From Agapanthus africanus (taxonomy: Eukaryota > Streptophyta > Magnoliopsida > Asparagales > Amaryllidaceae), in NCBI GenBank assembly GCA_030015575.1, contig JASDDO010000016.1, forward strand, positions 458,628,141-458,692,140: a stretch of DNA of 64,000 nt, in the 5' to 3' direction. A model generated the notes under the pieces. The model saw nothing but the letters and a program-made list of their open reading frames with translations. It did not search any database and was not told the origin of the DNA. A program made the position numbers and the translations under genes. This document shows positions 10,549-22,924 of this stretch, one piece after another (position 1 is the first letter of the stretch; each line of letters starts with the position of its first letter).

Positions 10549-11973
10549 CTACAAGAAAAGGTGAGGAAACTTCTGCCGGATTTCATCTTCTCGTTCCCAA
10601 GTGGACTCTCCATGCGAGCGATTACCCCAAGAAACATGCACAAGAGGGATCACCTTGTTCTTAAGAACCTTTTCCCTTCGATCCACGATTTCCATCGGTC
10701 GCTCCTCAAAAGTCAAGTCTTCTCGTACTGTTAGCTCCGAATGATCCAATACATGCGTTTCATCTCGAACATACCTACGGAGTTGAGATACGTGAAACAC
10801 ATCGTGCACATTCGCCAAGGACTGCGGTAACGCCAAACGATACGCTACCTCACCAACACGCTCCAAGATCTCAAAGGGTCCAACGAATCGAGGACTAAGG
10901 TTTCCTCGACTTCCAAAACGAATCACCCCTCTAGTCGGTGATATCTTCAAGAATACCAAATCACCCACGGCGAACTCTAGAGGTCTTCTTGACGTGTCTG
11001 CCCAACTCTTCTGTCGGTCTTGTGCTGCCTTCATATGATTCCTGATAGTGTTAACCTTCTCAACGGTCTGCACAACCAAATCTGGTCCCAATAATCTTCG
11101 TTCACCGACATCATCCCAACAAACAGGTGAACGGCACTTACGACCATACAAAGCTTCAAATGGAGCCATCTGGATAGTTGCCTGAAAACTGTTGTTGTAA
11201 GAAAACTCCACCAAATGTAGATGATCCTCCCAAGAACCCTTGAAGTCCAACATGTATGCTCTTAACATATCCTCAAGAGTTTGGATTGTTCTTTCCGACT
11301 GACCATCAGTTTGAGTATGATAAGTTGTGCTAAACTTCAATCGAGTCCCCAAACTTTCCTGTAAACTCCGCCAAAAGTGTGACAAGAACCGAGTGTCCCG
11401 ATCGGACACGATGCTCACCGGTACTCCATGCAATCTTACAATATCTTGCATGTACCGCTCTGCCAAGGCCTCCGTTGATTGACCAACCCGAAAAGGAATA
11501 AAGTGAGCAGCCTTGGTCAAACGATCAACAATTACCCATACTGCATTGTTGCCCTTTGGACTCCGCGGTAAAGCCGTCACGAAATCCATGGTTATATGTT
11601 CCCACTTCCACTGAGGAATCGGAAGTGGTTGCAATAAACCAGCAACCCTTTGATGTTCAGCCTTAACTTGCTGACACACCAAGCACTTTGGTACAAAGCG
11701 AGCAATCTCCCTCTTCATGCCTTCCCACCAGAAATGCTGTCGAATATCTCGGTACATCTTTGTGCCTCCTGGATGTACAGAATAAGCTGAACTGTGTGCC
11801 TCCTTCATAAGCTCTTCATGAATATCTCTCTTTGGCACACACAAACGGCTACCATACCTCAACGAACCATCTTCGTGGATCAATAAATCTGTTCGTAGTC
11901 CGGCTTCAACCTGTCCTCGAAACTTTTGCAGTCTAGGGTCCTGCGATTGTGCTGCTTTAATATTCTCGATCAA
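10549..11973 (-). pseudogene. A integrase with chromodomain (C-terminal Pol)
   Basis: Domains in order: zinc-binding HH-CC region (HPGG ... CLVCQQ), integrase core with [16 protein letters not shown] and QTDGQSER, a GPY/F-type region around FVGPFEILERVGEVAYRL, and a chromodomain tail ending TWEREDE-IRQKFPHLF. The chromodomain places A in the chromovirus branch, where this domain guides insertion toward marked chromatin. The segment is long and mostly well kept. The close relation to H is plain from shared motifs. Confidence 0.88.
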
Positions 11974-11979
11974 CGATGA

Positions 11980-13171
11980 CTATACTTGCAGCTGCATCAA
12001 CTGTCCCGTAGAATGCGGTAGCACAACCTCCAAGTCAAATCTTCGAAAATCTTCAACAAGCTCTTTCTGCGTAGTTAACACCTGAATTGCTGGTAACCGA
12101 CTAAGCGCATCCGGCACGACATTAACCTTCCCCGGATGGTACTTAAGATCAAGATCGTAGTCAGCCATTAGCTCCAACCATCTACGCTGCCTCATATTAA
12201 GCTCCTTCTGTGTGAATACATACTTCAAGCTCTTATAATCAGTAAAGACTTCGACCATTTCGCCCAAAAGGTAGTGTCTCCAAATCTTCAAAGCGAAAAT
12301 CACAGCCGCAAGTTCCAAGTCATGAGTTGGGTAATTCTTCTCATGGGTCTTCAACTGTCTCGATGCGTACGCTACAACCTTCCCATGCTGCATCAAAATA
12401 CATCCCAATCCTTTCCCAGATGCGTCGCTGTGAATCACCAATCCTCCGGAATTGTCTGGCACGGTCAGAATAGGGGCGGTTATCAACTTCTGCTTCAACA
12501 TCTCAAAGGCTAATGCACAATTGTCCATCCACACAAACGGTACCTCCTTGCGCGTAAGCTTGGTCAACGGCTCCGCCAGACGAGCAAAGTTCTCCACAAA
12601 CCTCTTATAATATCCGGCGAGTCCAAGAAAACTTCTTATGTCCGCAACATGCTTTGGAATCGGCCAATCTCAAACTGCTGCAATCTTTTCTGGATCGACG
12701 GCAATTCCATCGCCAGACACAACATGCTCCAAAAACTTTACTTCCTCCAGCCAAAACTCGCACTTACTCATCTTCGCATATAACTTCTCCTGTCTCAACG
12801 TCTTTAGTGCGATCTTCAAATGCTCAGTATGCTCTTCAAAACTCTTCGAGTAAACCAAAATATCGTCAATGAATACCACAATGAACTGATCCAAGAACGG
12901 TGAAGATTCGGTTCATCAAGTCCATGAATACTGCCGGCGCATTTGTTACTCCGAAGGGCATCACTAAGTACTCGTAATGTCCATACCGAGTTCGGAACGC
13001 CATCTTGCAAATATCTTCTGCTTTCACTCGGACCTGATGATATTCGGATCGCAAATCCAGCTTCGAGAATACCCTCACGCCACTAAGCTGCTCGAAAAGT
13101 TCGCCAATGCGAGGGATCGGGTACTTGTTCTTAATAGTCACCCGGTTTAATTCTCGATAGTTGATGCACAT
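11980..13171 (-). pseudogene. A reverse transcriptase and RNase H
   Basis: Shows the start of the polymerase fold ([17 protein letters not shown]), the FSKLDLRS block, the catalytic [10 protein letters not shown] motif, then the RNase H start ([15 protein letters not shown]), [20 protein letters not shown] and the PDALSR end. Order and motifs are those of a Gypsy Pol. The region is broken in a few places. Confidence 0.88.
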
Positions 13172-13216
13172 CCTTCTTGTGCCATCCTTCTTCTTTACTA
13201 GAAGAACTGGAGCTCC

Positions 13217-14977
13217 CTAAGGCGAGTTACTGCTTCGAATCCAACCCTTCTCAAGCAATTCAGCAACTTGTTTCTTGACTTCTTCCAACTCAACTGGTGC
13301 CATTGGATAATACGCTTTGGATACTGGTGCTGCACCAGGAATAAGATCAATTGTGAACTCCACGTCTCGCCTCGGCGGTAATCCCGATATATCTTCAAAT
13401 ACGTCCATAAAATCACGAACAACAGTTGGTTCTTCACTTCCGTCAACTTCCATTGCTGCAAGAATACCATTGGTTGGCCTAGCCCTAAACTCGACTGGCC
13501 CGACAGAACTGCTTCCTCCAGTGAAGGTAAACTCAGGATGTCCGGGAATCTGGAAAATTACTTTCTTTGCCTTACAATAAATGTGAGCGTGGAAAGTGCC
13601 AAGAAAATCCATTCCCAAGACGACGTCATAGCTGCCCGTATCAATCACCAAGAAATCTGCAAAAAGCTCCCGTCCGCACACAACAACTGTACAATCTTTA
13701 CATTCCCTACTAGATATGATTTTCCCATTCCCAGTGTGTATGTCCCAGAAACTAGACAGGGTCGTGTAGTCAATCGAGTGTGTAGTTAAAAACTTGGATG
13801 ACATAAAGCAATGGGATGCACCAGAATCAAATAACGCTAATGCGGGAAAACCACGAACGAGTAGAGTACCTGAAACAACTTCTCCTGACGCCTTAGCTTC
13901 TTCTGCTGTCAAGGTAAAAGCTCGAGCCTGATTAGGTCCTTGAGTCAGCTGTTTTTGTCCTTGGAACGGTCTCTGCGGAGGCTTCTGAAAATCATCCCTT
14001 GTACGAAGCTTCGACGGACATGCACCAACGGCGTGATCAGCCGCTCCACAAACCAAGCAAAGTCCCAGCCTCCTTCGACAATCTTTTTGCATGTGGCCAG
14101 GTAAATTGCAATAGTTACAGGTCATGCTCTTTCTTCGATCAACGATCACTGGCTTCTTCATGGGTGCTATACCTCGACGGTCCACTGGAATACCTCTGCG
14201 ACCATGAGCTCGGTTAGGTACAAATGCTGGCTTCCTTACCACAACTGCTGTCTGCTGCAAACTCCCCTTCATCCCAGATAAACTCTGCTGCTCTCGGGCT
14301 GCCGCAAGTACTTATGAGAAAGTGGTCAAACCCAGGGAGACAATCTGCCGCTGGATGTCCACGTCCAAGCTACGCATGAACCTTCGTGCCCTGTCTGCCT
14401 CGTTGGCAACTAAAGGTCCAGCGAATCTACTGAGTCTTGTCCATTCTGCTGCATGCACATCTACGGGTGCTCCCATCTGCTTTAGCCCGATGAATTTCTC
14501 TTCCATTTCCTCCCGTGCGGTACGCGGGAAGAACTTCTCCAGGAAACTCTTTGAAAAATCCTCCCACTTGATCGGCTTGGGCAAACGGTTCTCTTCCACA
14601 AGCCACCATTCTCGGGCGTAGTCCGCTAACTGAATGCGTACCACATCAACTCTTTTCTCGTCTGGAATCTGTGCCGCAACAAGCAAATTCTCTGTGTCCA
14701 CTAGCCACTGCTCCGCTGGCAACGACTCCTCCAAACCAGTAAATGTAGACGGACCCAAATGTCTGAAATCTGCTACGGTCCCTACTCGGTCAACTGGTTT
14801 AACTCCAACATTGTTCACAGACTGCTGAACGATCTGCAAACCTTCCTGAAACGAGTCCGCTTGCTGCTGGATCAACTCGGTCTGTTTTTTTTGATTCTCC
14901 AACATTCCCCTTATCACTCCAAGCATGGCGGCTTCGTCCACACGCCTCTGGTACGTCTTCAATTTCTTACCGGCCAT
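13217..14977 (-). pseudogene. A Gag and protease
   Basis: Gag begins with a coiled, glutamine-rich stretch and a Retrotrans_gag core (LPAEQWLVDTENLL ... REWW ... FLEKFFPRTAREEMEEKF). Next come two zinc knuckles (CNYCNLPGHMQKDC and CLVCGAADHAVGAC), a proline/glutamine-rich linker, and the aspartic protease with ALFDSGASHCFM and VVLGMDFLG. It ends in the conserved segment before the polymerase (GWIRSSNSP). It forms the capsid part and the maturation enzyme of A. Confidence 0.87.
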
Positions 14978-15330
14978 AGTCCTGAAATCAAAACACCCAA
15001 CATTAGCATGATGATATATTCAATATATAGATCAAGGCTAGAACTCCAAGATACTTAAATAGAGTGCCGCATTGTAACTATGCCGCGGCATCATAGCCAC
15101 AATTATATAACTCCACCTAAGTCGCCTAAGTCCTAGAGATAACAAGGAATCAGGTTTTCGAATCGATATGCAAAGGAAGTTTGCATATCGTAAAAGATAT
15201 AATCAGGAAGAATGTGATTCAAGAATGGTAAACGGCAAGGTGGCAGGACATGTTTCCTAAACACGGGTATTCTGATTCGTGTATTGGGTACAATACCCAA
15301 CTACAAAAAGAATCAACCCGACTAACCTAT

Positions 15331-15343
15331 GGCTCTGATACCA
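15331..15343 (-). other. A primer binding site
   Basis: On the minus strand it reads TGGTATCAGAGCC, the initiator tRNA-Met type primer site, nine bases from the LTR boundary at 15353. Confidence 0.92.
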
Positions 15344-17574
15344 AAAGAACCATGTCACGCCCCGCTTCCCAGAGTACGCTAAAATGGGCACGTGACATAG
15401 CCAACCATGCTACCTGTGGGTAGGAAGTATCCATCCACAGTCATATTACGGCTGTAGAGATATCAAGAACAAAATAAAACTATCTAAACATGTCCATAAA
15501 CCAAGATAAATCATGAGTCAAGAATAATAAAATGCGGAAGCGAAGGATCCAATACAAAATAACTGGAATGTATGTCCCATAATGCGGGCTCACATCAGGA
15601 AATAAATGCAGGAAGGAAAACTAACTACTGCTGACACTCACAACTCAGCCTGTTGGCTGAAGTACTCCTGCTCGGACTGCGACAGCGGTACAAAATCTGG
15701 GTCATGCAAAACCCAGACGTCAGCGCGTCAAGTCATCAATAATAACATAATAAACAGGCAATGCGAGTAAAACATGAATAAAGCAAGGGTAACAATAATA
15801 TGAATCAGAGCAGTGCAGGGTAATGTGCAGTGGCTAAACTAAACCGTTCTATCAGGTTTTCTGTTCTAAAGTCTTTGAAACCAATTGATGAATTATCGAT
15901 GTAACTCAATAGTATCCCGTGCATACCCGGGACCACGGCCATAATATTCTCGGCTGCAGCCGAGACATGCCGCTAGGCACAAAACAGGAATGTGTACACT
16001 CGATAGTATCCCGTACATACCCGGGACCACGGCCACAATATTCTCGGCCGAAACCGAAACATGCCGCTAGGCACAAAACAGGAATGTGTACACTCAGGAC
16101 AGGTAGTGAACTGTCGAGTTACAAGTCAGGTTTCACCTTTGATTTCCCCATAGCCCCAAGTTATATGTGTATGTCAAGTCAGGTATTCCGAAATCAAGAA
16201 ACTAATGCCAACACAGGATCAGGTAAACAGGTTTGTCTGGATAGACAACAGGAACGGTCCATGAGGACTACATGTCAGGTTTGTTGGCATTAGACACAAG
16301 ATCAAGTGACAGATCAGGTCATGGTACGTCATGTCAAGTCAACCAGTATATGGTACTATGTCGGGTCAATCAATGTGTAGACATGTCAAGAAGTAAGCGA
16401 TATCACAGGTGTGCTCACAATCAGTTATATAATCAAGCATGGGTATCAACAACATGAGATAAGCAATGAATTAAGCATTAGGCAGATTCATCCAATTAGC
16501 AATACCGTTATCAATTGTGTCACAGAGATGTTTTCAAGAATGCAGTAAGACAATTATAGCCATTTAATCATATTAACAAGGTTTAAACACTTTAGAGATG
16601 GAATGATTTATATAAAAGTTCGATACTACTATTACGGGTTAAAATGCATACGGGTGTCCGAATGGAACAAAACTATAGAGATAAACGCCATAAGCTATGT
16701 CAATATTAAAATGTGATTAAACAGGTAAATGTGGTTATTAGGTTCAATTGCCAACTGTAGGTTCCAAGTTTTTAAAGATAAAATGATATATAACAATATT
16801 GTACATGAAAAAGTGGAAATTATAACACCAAAATTAAATGGCGGGTTTTAGGGTGTCATTAATTATAAGTAAATATTGATTAGCATGTAGCAAGGGTTAC
16901 TTGCCTCGACGGGTCGCGAATCGGGAAAACGGAACGTAGAATGTCGGCGGGGAAACTCGCGACGGGCGCACGGTTCACGGAATGAACCCAAACGACGAAC
17001 AGTGGAACTACACGGGTTGGGGTACTTCGCTGGAACGTCGGGACGCGTCGCCGGCACGGCCGGATTCCGGCGAGATGCAAAACAGCGACGGTCAAGAATT
17101 GCAATCAAGAAAAGAAAAGAAACAAAGAAGAAGAGAATGCTTACGAAGGTTCTGCTCTTGTGGTTTATCTAGAGGGGAGATGTGAGGACGACGACGAGGT
17201 CGACGGAGCTCCGGCGGTGGCCTACGACGACCGCGGAGGAGATCTGCAGATCAAGAAATATATTAGCAGAGAAGGAGAGAAGAAAGGAAGAGAGGAGGGA
17301 AGCGATCTCACCGAGGGGTGCTTGCGAGGCCGGGGACAAGAGGACGGGGGTCACCGGCGGCGACTCACGGCGGTGCAATGCGCACAGGGTCGTGTGCAGG
17401 TGGCCGCGGCTGGTGCAGGGTGCGCGGGGGTCGAAGAAAGAGGATGTGGGTGAGATGAGGCTGAGGAGGCGAGGAGGTCGGTGGTAGTGGCGTCGGCGTC
17501 GGGGCTGCAGCGGCGACGGGGAACGAGGCGGCCGGGGACTGTGCGGTGTGTTAGGGTTCGCGTTTGAAAAAGAA

Positions 17575-17690
17575 AAGAAAGAGGGAGAAAGATTTTATAT
17601 AGAAGAGAGAGAGAGATGAGAGAGAATGCGCGAGAGATAGGAAAGAGAGGAGAGAGACGGTGAGGGGGGGAGAGAGAGAAATAAAGGATG
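17575..17690. repeat. GA/CT-rich tract in the right LTR of A
   Basis: Counterpart of the tract at 9820-9935, with a different number and arrangement of GA units. Confidence 0.85.
17592..17601 (-). promoter_or_regulatory. TATA box of the A LTR (right, promoter-bearing copy)
   Basis: Same TATATAAAAT on the minus strand as in the left LTR. This copy sits in the 5' LTR and would drive the element. Confidence 0.5.
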
Positions 17691-18247
17691 AGGGTCCCAC
17701 GGGAAGGAGTTGATTGGTTGGAGGGAAGATTTGGGTGTTAGGAAAATATTTAAAAGAAGATTTAATAGATTAAGGAACAGTAATATATATTATAGGTTAA
17801 GGAAAATATGCGACGTTTAAAATATAAAATTTGGGATTTTGGCGCACAATAAAACATTTCCAAATCGCGCCCGGGTCAGGTTCAAAAATTCGAAATTGAA
17901 ATAATAAGATTTTAAGCGGGATTCAAAATTCAAAATGAAGTGTTTTATGATCAAAAAGCATACCCCCAAAACGGACAAACGTACGTGCACGTAGCCGTCC
18001 AAACTCGCCCGTTTCACTGAACGGGACGAGAACACGATGCACGGACGCTACAATGGGGTTAGGGGTGTCAAGCAGGCCAAGATGAATATTTTTAATTTTA
18101 TTTTAGATGCTAAAAATTGTTTATGCAGAAATGAATTTGCCGGGTAAGATTTTACAGTAAGTAACAATCAAGCAAGATAGGTGAAAAGAGTACCACATTA
18201 CGCCCAAACAGTAACTGAAATTAGTAGCATTGGGCTCGGGTGTTACA

Positions 18248-20798
18248 AGATCCTGGTTGACAACGGGTCCTCCGTCAACCTTCTCAACGTAAAGGTGTTG
18301 AAGGAGATCTGTATGAACGTTCAACACTTGGTTCGGGACAAAATTATCATCTCCGGGTTGGACTTTCAGTCATCATGGACACTTGGGTCCATAATATTGA
18401 CGTTATGCTTTGGGCTGCTCGTCGCCGACATCAAATTTCATATCATTGACGCCAAGACTTGGTATAACGCCCTGCTCGGCTGACCTTGGTTACACGAGTA
18501 CAACGTCATCCCTTCTACACAACACCAGTGTATGAAGTATTTCAATGATGGCCTTGAGTACACCGTTACGGGGAAATAAATCCATTCTCCATAAATGAAG
18601 TCCGAAAATATGAAGACGCAAAGTATTTCCTACCGAATTTCAAAGACACGGAAAGATGTCATAAGTCGGGGAATAAACAAAAAGCCGTCGCCACTATCCC
18701 GATCTTTGGGAGCGATACCGAGAAAGATGAAGAGATAGTCTACTCGGGGCAACCCCAATGCAACATGCCTGGACCATCTACTCCTATTTTGGTCTTTGAC
18801 AGTGACTCTGAGGACGAGACTAACGCCGTATTCTCCACTCGTCTGTCAGCACAAACCATTACTAGAGCTGATCAGAGCTTGCAAATCACCATAGTTCCGC
18901 TGCGGCATTACAAAGAACTTGATGCACTTGATACATACAGCGTGCAAGAGCTGCGGACTTTCTACGTCCCTCCTAGACGAAGAGGTGAAAAGGCAATCCT
19001 CTTCTATAAGTCTATGAAGACCAGAGTGGAGAAAGAAGTTTGGTATGGTGCCGAACTTGCGCTTGACAGGTTTCAACCAATCCATCTGCCCAGATATTAC
19101 GCAGAAGGATTGAAAGGGCTATTAAGATGCCAAGGCGTACCCTTCAAACAAATCGCTCGACAAGCCCATTTCTACAACAAGATTTGGGATGCTCCCGGGA
19201 CTCAGCGAAAGATGTCCAACGGGAGGATGGAGACGACTGGGCTTGGATACGTTCGGTCCAAGAAATGGGAGCGATTCCATGGTTGCTGCGTTATAAATGA
19301 CTCCCGTGAAGAAGGAAATGTTTTCCAGATAGCTGTGATGTTGAAACGAAGCAAAATCCCGCTATAGGAACGTCAGGTCTGTCAGTCGAAGAGCAAGTTG
19401 ACAAGCTAATAAGGGAGGCCGGTCAAAAGGTTCGGGATAATCACAACCGCGAAATGGCTATTTACGAAAAGGCCAGGACTCAGCGTCTTATTCAGCAGTC
19501 TGCAGAAAAGGAAAATTACGATGGCCTTCACCCTCAGCCCGCTGTACGTTCTCGCGATAAGGAAAAAGCCCGACACAAAGGCAAAAACATGGTAGAGAAC
19601 GAAGCGGATCCAAGAAGCCACGCAATCAAGAAAAGTCAGCTGGAATCCGTCTTTCATCAAGAAGATAGGTCGGTAATACTCTTTCCCTCAAGACTAGACA
19701 AGAAAAATATTTAACCTTATCATCAAGCATCAGATGATGATGCTCCTGAAGTCTCGGCATCCCGAACAAATAAATGAGGTCCATCATCCGGATTATTGCT
19801 CCTATCATCGAGCAATATGACATCCTCTTGAAGACTGCTTTACCTTTAAAGACCGGGTCGAAGACCAATATCAACAGGGCAGGTTCGATTTATCCGACAG
19901 CTGGAGAGTGACCCAACCGCAAATGCATGAGCCAAAGAGAACCTATATCGTGAAGGCGGGACCAACTCAACACCAAGAGTGTAAGCGAACTCGTACTTGC
20001 CATATGATAACACTCTCAAAGGGAGGAGAGCACGAGAATATAGATGACTCCTTCAGGTGCTTCACAAATGAAGATGAGGATGAGATGATCTCAGAATTTC
20101 CACTGGCGCCAAAAGAGATGGAAGATGGGATACACATCACGGCGGACAATCTAAGGAAAATTGACTTGGGAACGGTAAACGATCCGAGACCAACGTTCGT
20201 CAGTGAGCTGCTATCTAAAAAGCAGGTGGCTACTTTAAAAAATGCACTCATGCAATATAAAGACTGCTTTGCATGGAATTATTCCGAGATGCTTGGACTA
20301 GATCCAGAAATAGCGATACATAAACTGGCTATATCGCCAGATATTAAGCCAGTCAAACAGGCGCCAAGAATAATGCTGCTCGAACTCGGGATGAGTATCA
20401 ATGTCGAAGTCAAGAAACTAATTGACTCCGGCTTCATCCAAGAAGTTCAGTATCCCAACTGGATTGCCAACATTGTTCCAGTGATAAAGAAAAATGGAAC
20501 AGTGCGCATCTGCATGGACTTTCGAGACCTTAATAAAGCTTGTCCGAAAGATGACTTCTCAGTACTTGTTACCGAACTGATGATCGATAACACTTCCACT
20601 CATTAGGTGTTCTCCTTCATGGATGGATCTTCACGCTACAATCAAATAAAAATGCATCCTGAAGACCGAAAGCATACTGCCTTCTGGACTCCATTGGGTA
20701 TATTTTGCTATAAGGTAATGCCCTTCGGTCTGAAGAACGCAGACGCTACCTACCAGAGGGCCATGCCGAAGATTTTCGATGACCTCATACATGAGATT
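18248..20798 (+). mobile_element. B, first visible piece: Tat/Ogre-like Gypsy protease to reverse transcriptase
   Basis: Starts within an aspartic protease region (LVDNGSSVNLLN, then DAKTWYNALLG). A Tat-type spacer of about 1.6 kb follows, including an acidic stretch near 18790 (FDSDSEDE), then the reverse transcriptase start (around 20270-20798: YKDCFAWNYSEM, VRICMDFRDLNKACPKDDF, MPFGLKNADATYQRAM). A cuts its left side and C its right side. B is broken, with many interruptions besides the insertions. Its own 5' LTR and Gag are outside the window. Confidence 0.85.
20794..20798. repeat. Target site duplication of C, left copy (AGATT)
   Basis: AGATT directly precedes the LTR start at 20799 and is repeated directly after the LTR end at 33680-33684. 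Five bases is normal for Copia integration, and the pair proves C's borders. Confidence 0.95.
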
Positions 20799-22910
20799 TG
20801 TTAGGTTTACCTAGAACCTCATGAAGGGTTTGGAAGCATCACATGTACCAAAGATTAAATTTTTAGGGTGCTAAGTAAGCATACAAAGAATCATTCCTAG
20901 AAAATTAGGGTTTCATAACTTTGAACAACATCACAAGTAACAAAGGCTAGGGTTTTGAGAGTACAACCTTTGTAGCTCCCTACACTAGACTCCTTGGCCA
21001 CTTGAGGGTTGGAAAAGGGTTAGCTTGAGGTCTTCTAATGTCCACGATGATCCACCCGAAACTCCTTTGTCCAAGCTTACAACTTCACTTGATCAAGAGA
21101 AGGAAATGAAGCTAACACTCTAAATAAGTGGGCAAGACTTGTGTAGAATGATGTTGTGGTGGCTTTTCTCACTTCAAAATCCTAACTTGGTGAGTGTTTT
21201 GCTCACTAGAGAAATCTAGAGAGCAAAAGAAGAAGGAGGAAGAAGATGATGGCCTTTTTAGAACAATAGAAAAGATAATCTCATATGAAAAAAAATAGAA
21301 AATATATGTATATATATTTTCCACTTCTCATCTCAAACCATGGTTAAATAATAAAGATATTATTGAATTTGAGTTAAAACACAAAAGGAAAGTTAATCCA
21401 TGGTTAAATGGTGGGTGAGTATGGTTAGGTCAAAGAAGAGTGTAGAAAGTAAACCATGAATTATCCTTTTCTTTTCTTTTGTTTTTAACACAAATACAAT
21501 ATAAATCCATATATATATATATATATATATATATAACCATGGTGTGAGTCTTATATTGCCACCATTTTCTATGTATAAACAACCATGAAGGATGATGTAT
21601 GTATGTATGTGTGCATGCACATCCATATGTGCATGAACAAGAATGAATGCATACATGCATGCATACATCCAAAAATACAAGAAAGGATTTCTAGTGAGAA
21701 ACTAATGGTTAAATGATAAATCAACACTTGATTTATCAATCCGGCCATATCACATACGACCCAACCAAAAGCAAGCCGCCCGATTAATATACGGTATCTT
21801 ATACGCGTATTTTAACCGGGTCCATGCGCATATCGCATACGCGCACCACAACGTTTCGCCTGGACTAGGTAACTCCTTTGTGGGACTCTAAGACTCTTCA
21901 ATACGCCGGCAGTGGGTGATGATCATATCAAGCACCCCTAAGCCGCAAGCGGTCAGCTAAACGTAACGGCCACCTGGGTATTGAGCGATCAGAAGAAAAC
22001 AAGCGAACCTGCTACAACTCCCGTCGAGCCAACCGGCAACACTACCGTACAGTCCGGTCTCTTCGTCAGATATGCTGCATATCGAGTCTAGGGATGGTAA
22101 CGTCGACCCCAATAACTCAATAAGTCGTGCCGATGAAAGGTCTATAACAGATCGAGAAACTACTGATAACACTTATCAGTAAATCTCAACAGCCCTGGCC
22201 AGGGACTTACTGATATAGCCAGTCGAGCACAGCACAGCATCAACTCCCAATATCGGGAGAGACGAAACCCCTCCTATCGCTCATCGCCTTCGTGTGTCTC
22301 GGAACTGTACCCAACGGCCACCTGTTTGCACGACTCAGTAGAGCCGTGGTAGGGTGGTAATCAAAGTACAGTGGGAAAGCACACAAGACTCTATGACGAT
22401 CTCGGGTCTACAGACTAACCTGCACCAGTGTCACCTGAGAACTGCTATCCGACGATAGATATAATTGCATATAGGAGTTCTCGGTGAGTCCGTCCAGTGT
22501 ACCCAGTCACCACTGAGCACCCGTATATGATCTCGATGTCAAACATCGATGAATGTGGGAACATTCATCGCCCATCTTATGGGTCTAGTATCATATACGC
22601 TAGTCTACTCTGGTATATCAATGCCCCGTCTCGATATACCTACGATTAGGGACATTCCAGGATATGCTTATAAACTACAGATGTCCCACTAGTATGATCT
22701 CCATCATAATCACAGTAGTCAAGCCGATATCCTCAGGGCTTTATCAGCATGTATGAATGAATAAAAGCATGATCAAATCAACATGTCAGATAAAGAAGAA
22801 CCAGATAGCATATTATCATGTCGAGCAAGAATGTATACTGAATATATATATACATGTACAGATACATCCACTATCATATAATGGCCTCTAGGGCATACAT
22901 ATATCCAACA
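20799..22910 (-). repeat. C 3' LTR (2112 bp)
   Basis: On + it runs TGTTAGGTTTACC to ATATCCAACA. It contains a TA dinucleotide run at about 21511-21533, a TGTATG-type simple repeat near 21595-21620, and the CCCTGGCCAGGG block shared with the Cop-1 LTR. It matches the right LTR on both sides of D. Confidence 0.94.
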
Positions 22911-22911
22911 A

Positions 22912-22921
22912 TCTCCCACTT
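22912..22921 (-). other. C polypurine tract
   Basis: On the minus strand it reads AAGTGGGAGA, next to the LTR, as in Cop-1. Confidence 0.85.
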
Positions 22922-22924
22922 GCA

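Larger units (their letters stand above)
8406..18247 (-). mobile_element. A: Tekay-like chromovirus (Gypsy), nearly complete, minus strand
   Basis: Reads right to left: 5' LTR 15353-18247, primer site 15331-15343, Gag, protease, reverse transcriptase, RNase H, integrase with C-terminal chromodomain, then the 3' LTR 8406-10488, whose outer ~800 bases lie beyond Cop-1 outside the window. The copy is broken, with about four interruptions in coding. The two LTRs differ by roughly 2-3% by eye, which at rates often used for plant LTRs suggests an age near one million years. It inserted into the protease region of B; the left target duplication is not in the window. Confidence 0.9.
15353..18247 (-). 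repeat. A 5' LTR (2895 bp)
   Basis: On + it runs TGTCACGCCC to GGGTGTTACA. A direct duplication of about 110 bp, each copy carrying a CCCGGGACCACGGCC segment, lies near 15910-16090. Its right end abuts coding sequence of B at 18248. A TATA box and a GA tract match those in the left LTR. Confidence 0.93.
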